DNA of 64,000 bases from Hamiltosporidium tvaerminnensis (lineage: Eukaryota; Microsporidia; Dubosqiidae): positions 496,001 through 560,000 of the forward strand of contig CM061254.1 in assembly GCA_022605425.2 (NCBI GenBank). Reading direction: 5' to 3'. The position numbers and the translations under genes were made by a program. Shown one piece after another: positions 43,298-54,600 of the stretch. The notes under the pieces are model-generated. The model was given only the letters and a program-made list of their open reading frames with translations, made no database searches and had not been told where the DNA came from. The stretch's first letter is position 1. Every line of letters begins with the position of its first letter.

Positions 43298-43552
43298 CTA
43301 TCCACCTCTGAGAGCAAGAACTAAATGAACAACACAACCATTATTAACATTATATTCTACAAGTTTTTTAGAATCATCTGACATAATCTTACCATAATAT
43401 ATAAGTCTTTGTTGAAGTGGTGGTATCAATTCATAATCTTCTATTTTTTCTTTTAATTGGAAAACCTAATTAGAAATTACACTTACTGTTTCGTTGTGGT
43501 CTGTTTCTATTTCTATTTCTCTTCCTTCTAATGTTTTTATTTTGATTTGCAT
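43298..43552 (-). CDS. NEDD8: NEDD8/Rub1 ubiquitin-like modifier, with a 21-nt intron and no C-terminal extension
   Basis: Exon 1 is 43552-43487 (MQIKIKTLEGREIEIETDHN...), the intron is 43486-43466 and exon 2 is 43465-43298; the product has 77 residues. The spliced protein aligns without a gap to NEDD8 over the first ~48 positions: MLIKVKTLTGKEIEI at the start, LKEKIEDYELIPPLQQRLIY for [20 protein letters not shown], and the end HLVLALRGG. Ala in the LALRGG position (Arg in ubiquitin's LRLRGG) marks NEDD8, because UBA3 selects on it. The hydrophobic patch Leu-Ile in RLIYYGK and the following Lys are kept. Translation stops right after Gly-Gly, so no protease maturation is needed, unlike most NEDD8 precursors. 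It would modify cullins to activate SCF-type ligases. CCC abuts the ATG. Its E1 subunit UBA3 is at 2785-3797. Confidence 0.93.
43466..43486 (-). other. Spliceosomal intron of only 21 nt in NEDD8
   Basis: The minus strand reads GTAAGT then GTAATTTCTAATTAG. The ACTAAC-like branch motif is TCTAAT, overlapping the acceptor region by 3-4 nt. It is in phase 0; retention adds six codons and an in-frame TAG. Removal gives a gap-free alignment with NEDD8 (NET|VFQLKEKI). Confidence 0.88.
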
Positions 43553-43555
43553 GGG
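43553..43555 (-). promoter_or_regulatory. CCC directly adjacent to the NEDD8 start codon
   Basis: The minus strand reads TAATCCCATG. The tract touches the ATG, suggesting a very short or absent 5' untranslated region. Confidence 0.5.
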
Positions 43556-43769
43556 ATTACAGTTTATTATGTTTTAAGTCGCAATATAATTTAGTTTTAT
43601 AATATATTAATCTTTTTGGCTTTTAGTAGGTGTTTGTTTTTAAATATTTGTATTAGAAGTTACAATTATTTGGAATTTTAAAAAGATTTATTTCCAAGAT
43701 TCAAGAAGTATGGTAGTAAAATTAAAAATTTTTAAAGACTTTTACTTGTTTATATTAAATTCAAAAGTA

Positions 43770-43851
43770 TGGTGTGAGAGGGATTTGAACCCCCGCCCTG
43801 TTACGGACTGGAGCCTAATTCCAGCGCCTTAGACCGCTCGGCCATCACACC
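43770..43851 (-). tRNA. tRNA-Leu (anticodon UAG)
   Basis: The minus strand reads GGTGTGA-T-G, then a D-arm GCCGAGCGGTCTAAGGC. The anticodon stem CTGGA/TCCAG encloses loop ATTAGGC (anticodon TAG). A long variable arm (TCCGTAACAGGGC), T-arm GGGGGTTCAAATCCCTC, TCACACC and discriminator A complete 82 nt. The type II variable arm and anticodon agree on leucine. No intron is present. A-box (TGGCCGAGCGG-like) and B-box (GGTTCAAATCC) promoters are internal. Confidence 0.96.
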
Positions 43852-46446
43852 AATAATTTTGTAAAATACTATTTAAATAATAAATTTAAAAAACATTAAA
43901 ATGAACATTTTATGATTAAGCGAGATATAATTACATAAATTTTATCAATTAAAATGATGGGTTAAACCCATTTTTACACCTTTATGCATTTTCTTCTACC
44001 TTTCTAGCACCGTCTTTTCTTCTCCTAAATCAGATTCTTCATTTATGCCTTTGTGAATTCCTCTAATGGGGTTCCTCCTTTTGAAATAAGGGGTTGTTCA
44101 TTTTTTGTTTTAACATGTTTAACATGATCTTCCTCATTCTTCGCTTGTTTTAAAGGGGGTGTTGGTTCCAGGTACATCTCGGCTTTCTCAATAACACAAT
44201 TGGCGCTTTTCCCCAGCTCTCTTCGGCATTTGGCTCAATGTCCAGTGCTCTTATTCGGTCAAAGGAAATTGTATAGAGTGTCTTCTTAAGTACTATAGAC
44301 TGAATGTATGCTTCTACATTCATGGGTATTTCTAGTCATTTAAGATGAGATTTATGGTATTTTGTCACAATACCGTCCCAGGTCATCACATAAGGGATTA
44401 TCCCAACACTACACCTATAAATAAGACCCAACTCATTGGCTAGCAGGTCATACTTCCTAAGTTTTTTAGTTTTAACTTTTGAAGTGAATCTTGGGAAGTG
44501 ATTCCTACTTCAATGAGTGTTATCTTATTCTTCTTCTTATCTAAAATAAATATTTCGGATCTGTTATTCCGAATTTTAACATCAGTTTTTATTCTGGTGT
44601 CCACTCTTATCTCTGCATACTCATTATCAAGAATTTCTTGAACTGAGTGACTTCTAATTCGTTTTGAGGACTTAAACTTATATATATTTAAGAGAAGTTG
44701 GTGTAGGCATCTAACCACTTCATTATGCCGTCTGGTATAGTCATGGCCTAGCATTTTTTCTTATCTAGTTGCTAGATGATCCACAGTCTTACCAGACTTC
44801 CCGCAATGTTGACACACACCATCTGCTCCCCAGAATACATTTCTATCCTGGATATAGCAGAACACAGCTTCATTTCGTGGCCTAATATTTCCTCTCTTTA
44901 GCCATCTTGAAGAGTCACTAACACTCACAAGCTCATTTTTCCTTGCATTATATAACTTTGAATGGAGTTTTCGTTTTTCTATTTCGTTATATAGTTTTGC
45001 AAGTTGAGCTTCTTCTAAACTTTTCTTAGTGACTTCTTCTAACAACCTGTACTTTACTTTTAAGAAGCTTTTTATTAGTGCAAGATAGGATTTATTATTA
45101 TTCTCCACCTTGAGGATTGCTGCTCGTCTAGTTGATATTTCTTTACTTTTTTCGAGACAATCTAAGAGTTCCAGAAGCATATGTTCGCTTCGCAACTCAA
45201 CACTATGTAGGCCTCTTCCAAGTTCTGTTCTAGGAAGGTATAAACGCTCTTTACATTCTGGGCGGAGATTTATCTTATTCTTCACCAACACCGCACCGCA
45301 CTGTATCATCTAACTTAGAGAAGTCAGCCGGTTATGACGAAGTACTCCTATATGATAGTTGATTAACGATATCGCATGTTGATTGATTGCAGAAAATATA
45401 TTTTTTGGGTTTAATCTAGTGTGACAAAGTCTTTCAACTATTGAAATATGAGTTTGCTCTGTACTTCTTACAATGAGCTACGTGTGAAATTCCTCTGCTA
45501 TTTTCTATCTTTCTTTAATTTTTGTCTAAACTAATACCTTCTAGAAGAATAGCAGTTTTTTCATAATACGTATCATTTGTGGCCGACTTCTCTACGTTAA
45601 TCTTTAAGCCAATCACCTTTAAAAATTCCTTTGCCTTGTCTGTCATAGCACTCAATGTGGAGCTGTATTTTGCAAGGAGCTTCAGATCATCAAAAAACAA
45701 GAGATGATTAGTAGAATGAGATTCTGCATCTGTTTGTACTGTCACTTTTGTGTATTTTTCATTAAGCTTTCGGCTTAATGGATCCATACACAACACAAAT
45801 AACAATGGTGACAAACTATCTCTTTGCAGAATCCCTCTCTCAATCTTCTTGCTCATGATTTTTTCAGGCCCTACTGATATATCAATTTTCCATTTTGATA
45901 TAATTACCTTAATAAATTTCAAGATCCAATCAGGTAAATTAAGGTTTTCAATGTATTGAGTTAAATAAGCATGATCTATTGAATCATAAGCTTTTTTAAC
46001 ATCAATCCATGTTGCCTTAAGATTGTTTCCGTACTCTTTATTTAGGGCAATATTCGGTAGAGCCTGCTCTTTCGCTCCCTGCACACCTCTAACTGCTCCC
46101 AACTGGTTCTCAGCAAGCAACCTTCGCCTTTCCACTTCAAGATCAACGACTTTCGTTACACACTTTGTCGTTAACTTGTAGAGGCTGGATATACAATGAT
46201 TGGCCTGTAGTCAGAGCCTCTTTGCAGAATTCATTTCTGTATCAAATACGAGAGCCCGCAATAAAACCAATCAGCTTGAGTTGTTCCTTCTAAACATATA
46301 ACTTTCACAATATCATAAAGATATTTGTGTAAAGTTGTAAGTTTCTTAATGAAAAAATTGTAAATGCCATCAATTCCAGCAGATTTCCAATTGGGAAGCC
46401 AACTAATAAATCTACAAACTCTTTAATTGATGGAACGAGTCCTGAT

Positions 46447-46455
46447 CAGTATCTG
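46447..46455. repeat. 9-bp target-site duplication of the Merlin-like element (left)
   Basis: cagtatctg, repeated at 47641-47649. The joined site reads cctgat-cagtatctg-acacgaaagg, matching the uninterrupted retrotransposon (minus strand of about 22895-22920: gtgagtatctggcacgaagg). Confidence 0.9.
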
Positions 46456-47640
46456 GGTCGGATTTTGATGAAGGCCAGGGGGAAAATAAAAATTTTTTAG
46501 GGTTCAAATTTTTTTTATTAAAATCACTTTTTTGTCAATTTACAATAAAAAAATTAAAAATTACAAAAAATATACAACCTAATAAATTTTTAGATTTCGC
46601 AGTAAATTTCACTTAAAGGCAATTAAATTTTCTGTTTATGTGATACTTATCAACAGTGGGGAACTTTTATCAAAATCTAAAAAAATCAAATATAAAACAA
46701 CAATGATGTAGAGAAGCATTTTTATCAGAACAACACGATTTGGTTAAATCATGTTTTGTTTGTGATAGAACTCTACACGGCTTAATTTTTCTCTAGAAGA
46801 ATTCGTTTCCGCTGTACATTTTGCGATAAGAAATATACTGAATATTGCTTCGGGGCAATTACAAATTCTAAAATTGGAATTCATAGTGTAATTTATATGA
46901 GTTGAAGGTATACCTTTGGATTTACATAGAATGACACCAAAGCAAAGCATGGTTTTTCAGATGAACTATAGGAGACACTTTTAAAGCCCAGAGATTGTTA
47001 GTACAAAATGATTGCTTGTATTCTTTTAAGAAAAATGGTTGACCCGAAGAAATATTGGAAATAAATTAAAAGTTATAAGCAAGGGAAAGTATAATAGAGA
47101 TCGTCTCATTCGCTAGCAATGGGGTTTCGATGCTATTTTGAAGGCGATAAAGAGGGTCTATATGCAAATTGTTCGTAATAGAAGGTTCGGTGGTTTAAAT
47201 TAATGCTGTAAACAATGCTTTCTTTCCAATAAGTACAGTATATTCATATGAAAACCGTCCATACAAATCAAAATTAAGAGAGAATCAAGATTTATCTTAT
47301 AATAATGGGAATCATTCAACACATATTGTATCAGAATTGGGGTTTTATACAAACATAATCGAAAAGTTATGGTTGAGATTGTTAGGTTTAAAAAAAATAA
47401 TTTTTAAAAAAGGCTTAAGTTAAATAATTACATATGAGAATTTTTTTAGGGAGAATCATCGATTTAAGACACTAAGTAGACGGTTTTTAAAACTAATGGA
47501 ATTTTTTATTGAATAAAGAGGATATTATTTTACATGATTTTATCAAAGAAAATTAAACTTACAAAAAAGGGGTAAAAATAATTCGGTTTTTACGCCTAAA
47601 AAATTTTAAATTTTCCTCTGGCCTTTATCGAAACTTCAAC
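46456..47640 (+). mobile_element. Merlin/IS1016-like DNA transposon, 1,185 bp, nested in the retrotransposon
   Basis: It is flanked by 9-bp target duplications cagtatctg (46447-46455 and 47641-47649). The ends form imperfect inverted repeats of about 46 bp; the core is ggccag(g/a)gg, an A/T stretch and aattttttagg. Inside, the plus strand keeps traces of an ISXO2/IS1016-type transposase: a zinc ribbon (CFVCDRTLH, then FRCTFCDKKYTEY near 46800-46850, in another frame) and a C-terminal block NGNHSTHIVSELGFYTNIIE near 47305-47365, matching the (V/T)NHS..FVDP.TG.HTN.IE pattern. Many stops make it inactive. A 9-bp duplication and this transposase type are both expected for Merlin. The homologous retrotransposon sequence at about 22895-22920 shows the empty site. 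Confidence 0.85.
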
Positions 47641-47649
47641 CAGTATCTG
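47641..47649. repeat. 9-bp target-site duplication of the Merlin-like element (right)
   Basis: cagtatctg directly follows the right inverted repeat and continues into retrotransposon sequence acacgaaaggt. Confidence 0.9.
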
Positions 47650-48320
47650 ACACGAAAGGTAACAATTACTCATCATGCGTAAATTTATCTTTATTTTTGT
47701 TTCACATTGTAGACCAAAAACTTAAAATTTAATCATAATTGATCACATGCTCAGATTCCACACATTCGGATAAACCTCGATAATATCTAACTCGGAACAG
47801 TTAAATACTGACAGTTATCTCTCAAAATTTCTTCCTACTTCCGTACATTGTAAGATTCTTCTCATGACCATTCAGAGACTTATTCTTCTAAAGCAAAACC
47901 TCAGAAAGATCATTTGTATGGCTAAATTCTAACTAAACACTCGAAAAATTTCTCTGCGACTTTTTTTTTGAGGGAAGAGAGTTTTTCCTGTCTATGCGCT
48001 TCTTTGAGAATATATTTTGCAAGTTTTAACACGGAGATTTAAGTCTCAATGTTTTCTTTCCACATTGATCTTGGTCTTTTTTTGCTTGTTTCTTCGTCCT
48101 AACATGCCTGCAACGCATGGAAAATCCGTGTTAAGTCAGTTATAGTCATCGGCAAAGGAGATTCAGAATGCTTGGTAATATTTTGATTAATGGGGTTCAA
48201 AAGTTTACTGTTACCAATTCACTTAGAAGCTTTCGAGTTCGGACTAGTAGATCTCCAATTTCCTTCTCCATGTGTTTTTTGACTTTACACAAGTTCCTCT
48301 CTTTCAGGTTAATCAGATTT

Positions 48321-48670
48321 GATAATTATGAATTTGTTATCCAATTAATTACTTACAGGTATAAACACAAGAAAGTTTAAAATATATGTATCTTTCAATG
48401 AGAAATTTTTGTTTATCATGAACGAAACGTAGGTAGGAAATACACAACATACATAATATACTATAAATTAACACTTAGCAGTCATTTTTTAAACAGACCT
48501 TCAAAAGCTTTTATGAAAATATCATAAACAAATTATAGCTTAAAAACAATTTTATTTAAAATTAGAAATAACTATTGTTTTTTTTATGTTCCAAAGCCGA
48601 TTTTTAAAATCATAATGTGATATTAAAAATATAGAACAATAAAAAAATTCTTTTTAATCAATTTTTCTAT
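48321..48670. other. AT-rich spacer, no gene seen
   Basis: This lies between the truncated 5' end of the retrotransposon and the giant HECT pseudogene. No CCC tract precedes the downstream ATG, in contrast to intact genes. Confidence 0.4.
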
Positions 48671-51600
48671 ATGATAATTAAAATTTTATTAAATAAACGA
48701 AAAATTCACCCTATGAATACCATAAGAAGTTACAAAGAAAGGAATAGTATGGTTAAAAGATTAATTTCGAAAACTATTGCAGAAAATCTTCCAGTAGAGT
48801 CTGTATTCTATTTATTTAATGAAAATATATTGCAAAACATAGGGAAGACGAGCTTATGTAGGTGGTCCACACTTTTAAAAATATATGAAGATAAGCTTCT
48901 ATCGTATTTAATACTTCATTTTAATAAAAATATACAGATCAAACCATTCGATATAACATATAAACATAAAATTCTCTATATTTTCAAAATATTAATTTTA
49001 ATAATGAAATATACATTTGGACATGAACTGTATGATTTCAATCAATCGATCTATGAGTATACTCATTCTCATGATTTAGATATATCATATCAAGCGCTTT
49101 TATTCTATAATGAACGTTTTACTTTTGATGAAATGAATGCACAAAAATGCATTTCCGATATTTTAAAGGAACATGATAATTCAACATATCTAGAAAGAGA
49201 TTATAGTCTAACTATATATGATGAAAAAATAAAATTTTGGTTGAATTTTCGTATGGAAATGATACAGATAGGAAAATATTGCTTGAGATTCGGGACTTAT
49301 TGACCAAAAATACCAAATTGGGTGTAAAAAATAATATATTTGAAATTCAAAATAAAATTACTAATATTACTTTAAAGATGGCGGAAATTTTAAAATTTGA
49401 GTACTACGAGGAAACCGAATTACAAAAATTACTTGCTTTAGATATTTTATTGACAAATATTCTAAATATATCATTTCACAGTTTCAATGAAAAAATACTT
49501 AGGTACGGGGTCATCTTTTTTATATATTCTGATTGTAATGAGTTTTTTACAAACGCATTATATCTACTTGTTCATGACTCTCTTTACCGTACTCAAAAAT
49601 ATAATAGAATATTTTTAAAGATGAAAATTATGCAGCATATTAGTAAAATGGTTCAAAATGAAAATTTATCCAAGAATATTCGTCATTCTAATAGAAAGAT
49701 TTTTATTTATAATTTCTTAAATATACTCAAAGATTTCCAGAGGAGTGCTCCGTTGATAATATAGAAAATCAAATTAATAAAATTTTAAATACAAGATCTT
49801 TTTGTATTGAAAATATATATCAAAAACTTAATTTAATAATTCAAAAATCAATAGAAAGAGAGATGTTGCTAATTGATTTCAATGAAACTAATTTAAATGA
49901 TTTTATAAAATCCCTTACAAACTTACTTGATACCTTAATATTTTCGCAAAAAAACCATTTGTTTTACAGAAAACTAATAGAAGAAGAAAGTTTTAATTTA
50001 ACAATTATCAATTCCTTCAGATTTCTTGAAACGTTAAGATTTATTAACGAAACTAGAAATGCCGATTTTGCAATAAAAATATTTGTTTCAATTTCCAAAA
50101 CTCTTATTAAAGTTTTGAAAAATGAAAAATGCTTTAGCAGAGATTTAATAGATTTTATAGTAAACGAAACCTTAAACTTTTCTTTAGTTCAAAAACCAGA
50201 AAAATGTAAAGTTTATGAAACAGATTTGTTTTATGAACTTTTCGAATATTAGTTTACGGATGAAATTCCAATTTCCTCATTAAGTTTTGATAACATATAT
50301 TTTTTGCTCAAAAAAATTTTAAAAATTGAAAATAATGAATACAACCTAAACATGGTCGATCATACAATCAAATTTTATTGTACAAACGTTGAATTTTCTT
50401 TGCTTCTCTATAATGACAATCTAAAAGTAAATTTTAACTACGAAATATTCAATATTTGTTTGAAAGATTTAACACATACAACCCTAGGATTAGATTATGT
50501 CATTGAATATATTTGCAATGAAAATAATCGTAAAATAGTAGATTTGGAGCTGTTTGATATACATAAATCAGCTTTTTATGCAAAAAGTTTTGTTAAAAAT
50601 ATTCATAAATATTTTGAAGATAAAAATAAGTTTTTCATTGATATTTTCTTTTATAACGAATTTCACCTGAAAAATCTTTTATCATTTTTGACGAATCTTT
50701 TTAATTATTTCGATATAAATTTGACATTGCAAAATCCAAATTGCATTTATCTATTGATAAAAAGGCCAGAATTTTTATTTTTTTCAGAAGCCAAGTGGCT
50801 TATATGGGATATTGTGAAAAACATTACGATAAAAACATCCCCATCTCAGGATGTTTACGAATTTTTCTTTAAGTTTTTAGAATATACTTTAGAAAGACTT
50901 AGTACTTGTTCATTCGATAAAAGATCCTGCTCCGGGGTTAATGAAAGGGAATTATCAAGTGTGATATGTTACATTATAGATTTTCTAATGTATCTGAATG
51001 ATAATATAAGATTTATTTATGAAATTCATAATCCTAACTCAAAAAATGAAATTCATAAGAAAATTTTCGGAATATTCAAAATAATTTATTCAGGGATTAT
51101 TTGTTGCAAAAATATACCATTTATTGAAAGAGATTTAAACTTTTTAGATCCGAAATAATACCGTGAAAATATTCATAATAGACTGAAAGCAAAAGAAATC
51201 ACAGTAAATAAATTGTACGAAATATGCTATATATCTTTGTTAGGTATTTTACCAAGATTTGGATTCCCATATACCAAGCTTTTATACCATATTTTAATTC
51301 TACCGGATACACAAAATAATTCTATTACAATGTCTAAAGACAGCGAATATGATCCAAACATACTATATTTGTATTATTTGCACATGAAATTCAATTTTAT
51401 TGCTTTGGAATTTTTTTTTAGGACTGTTTTCGATACTTTTCACAAGTTATCAAATATAGCTTTGAAATATTCTGCCGATAATAAATTTTTAGAAGCCGAT
51501 ACAGATAGTATAATATTCAAATCACTTGATCTATTCATGTTCGTAATAAATAATATGAAAGACGCAAATCTTTTGTATTCTTCTTCAAAATATTTTTTGC

Positions 51601-54600
51601 AATTCATCGAAGACAATATCAAGATTTTTACAGCCACAATTTTCATGGATTTATTTACCAATAAAATTTTGAAATATTTAGAATTGATAGCAGTTTTGTG
51701 TGATATTAGACTTTTTGATACAATTACAAGCATAGTTCATAAGATTGATAATAAATCCTTGAAATCTCTACATACGAACAATAAAATAGAAAAAAATACA
51801 CTTTTATATGATTTTTTGTATTTTTCATTTTATAAAATGAAATATTCCGGAATATTTATAAATGGTCAAAATACATGTGAATCGTTATTTTTATTTGTAT
51901 ACAATGAAATCAATGAAAATCCATTATTTATAAGAGATTTATAGTCGGATCATTAGTTAATGATGTTTATTCTCTTTATAATATTTTGATTTCAAATATA
52001 AATACTAATATATCTAAAGATAAAAAATTTCCATATAAAAAAGAAACACTATTTGGTTTTTTTGACATTTATAATTTGATTATACAAGAAGATGCATTTA
52101 TATATGCGATTTCTTTAATTCGGTTATCAGAATTTTCAAATTTATTTACAAAAATGGAATTATATCTTAATTTTGAATTTAAAAGAGTGCTGGATATTTT
52201 TTCCGATAAGAATGATACTCTCGATTTGAATGCAAATCTTTATAATTACTCATATTTGTACTTAAGGTGTATGCTAGAAGATGATATTTATGTTTTGCAT
52301 TCTTTAATGTATATTATTAGAAATTATAGTAATTTATCCGAATCTGTTTTTATATATTTTTATTCAAGACTAATTATTAGGGAAAAGCCGACAAATATAA
52401 GCGAATTTTTTTTAGATGAAAGTGAACTGGATCTAAAGAGAAAAATTATTATTGATGTTTTCAATATTGCAAAGAACGGCGATGGTTTTAAACAACCAAT
52501 ATCACTGCAAATATTAACAGAATTAATTTCAACGTTTCCACCTTTGATATATATTATAGATTTTGTTGATTTAATGAATTTATTCTATAGACTTACAGTC
52601 TATTCGGTGTTTGATGACAAGTTAAATTTTGAAAACCAAGAAATCTGGTATTTAAATTTCAAAGCTGGATATTTTTTTACAATTTTAGTTTATAGATTGG
52701 ATGAAGAGTTTATGTCGAAATTGGTTGTAGGAATTATTGAAAAGCTTTCGACTTCTAACATATATGAAATTTATTCGATCATGTCGTTTTTATACAAGCA
52801 TCTTTTATCAAAAATATGTTGCTGTGGTTATACTCAAGATATTTTTTGTTCAGCTCAAGAATTTTGTGATTCAAACTGTGAAAAATACTTTTTGGAAAGA
52901 AGACTTCGGATTATAGATAAATTTTTGACTCTAGGCTTATTGAATATGTTATTATCAGTATATAACAAACATGAAGTTTTGTATATTTATACAATGAAAA
53001 TTATTGAGTTTGTTATCAATCTAGCAGAAGACAAGAATTATATTTTTAAAAGAAAATTTCTCATGAATGATGCTTTTGTAGCCAGATCTTCAAGCAAAAA
53101 AAATATTTTTATTCCAAATTTTCTCGAAGAAAGTGTTTTAAATACAATTAAACAGATTGAATTGGATAATGATGGAAAAATAAAAGAAACAAGTGTTGTT
53201 AAAATTCGGCATAATAATTGCTCGCAGCTAGATTTTGGTTAAAAAGCAAGAAACCATCTACCCGGTTGTAATTATCGATTTCTTTATATTTTTATAACCT
53301 CTGATGCCAAAATGAGAATATCGAAATACAATTTTGTGATTAAAAAATTTGCTTCATCTGATTTATTCATAAATAAGTTTGGGCAAAACTTCGATAAATT
53401 AAAGTTCATGAAAATAATTTCGGATTATGATTTTCCCGATCTTTTTTTGCTAGATTTGGCAAAGGAACTTGGATTAGAAACGTTTATATTGCCCGGATCT
53501 AAACAACATTACAAATTTCCCCCTAAAAAAAATATTTAAGCAAAAGTTTAGCATATTATTCTGAGAATAACACAGATAGTTCTTCTTTATTAGATGAAGA
53601 CCATTTGATTTCAGAAAAACCTTCTAGATTTGCGACTATTTTAACGATAAAACAATTTGCAGAAATATTTTTATGTTTGTTAGTAAAAAATAAAAAGATA
53701 TATCACACATCTTCTATAAAAATTCTTAAAAAAATTGGTGATTTTTGCATTAGAAACAACTTAAAAGCGGAGTTCTATCTTATTCTTACTAAAAATATAA
53801 AATCTTACAAATCGGAAGTAAAAGATGAAATCACGTTAAAAAAGCTGGAAATAATCGATATTATTTTTGAAGAAATTAATTTTATAGAAATATTTAATTC
53901 AGATTTTCTTACAATTGAAATATTAATGGTGATTGTTAAAATTTTTACGCATGATAATCCGAGTATTTTTAATAAAGATTCGGATTTAAAAAATTTAATA
54001 CAATTTATTTTTATAGAAAGAGATTGTTCGAGGTGTTACTTAATCAATAATATAATCTAAACATGGATGATATTAATTTTATATATTCTAACCTTAGTTT
54101 ATATATTGCTCTTGAATCAGTCCTTTTATTTACCAAGATAATGAAAAATATGGTTTTTAGTGAACTTTTCGATTCCATTGATTACAATGCACATAACTCA
54201 AATACTTTATATCTCCAAGGTTTTGAGAACCTGGTTTGTGATCTAGAAAACTTTTTTGTTCAATTATCTTTAAATTCCGTCGATTATATACGGTCATATT
54301 TTACTGAAATATCTAGAATTCTTTTGCACAGCACCTTCATAACATTTTTAGAAGATAAAGCTTTATATTCTGATTATTTATTTAATTTATATAATAAATT
54401 AATTTTAAAAACCAGCATAGTATATATAAAAACCAGAAATAATGTATTTGAAAATGAAATTTATAGGATGAAACGAAGTAATTTTATCTTTAGCGATTTT
54501 TTATGTCTTTTATTTGATATTAAAGATCTAAATTTTAGCGGAGAAACACATTCAAGACTGGCTTTCAGCAAGTTGAATAGCTTATATTGCTTTATAGAGA

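Larger units (their letters stand above)
43948..48320 (-). mobile_element. RLE-type retrotransposon, 5'-truncated and interrupted by a DNA transposon
   Basis: The 3' end lies near 43950 (gggttaaacccatttttaca, a diverged tail), about 100 bp from tRNA-Leu. Going upstream on the minus strand: endonuclease region 44440-44754 (RSEIFILDK), zinc motif and upstream domain 44761-45309 (CQHCGKSGKTVDHLATR), RT 45515-46135 (WIDVKKAYDSIDH; ILQRDSLSPLLF; the FIDD site has become FFDD) and the start of RT near 46380. After the inserted element (46456-47640) the N-terminal region continues from 47650 and ends near 48320, where similarity stops. Many stops and shifts are present. It is more decayed than the copy at 37667-41474 but clearly the same family. 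Confidence 0.88.
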
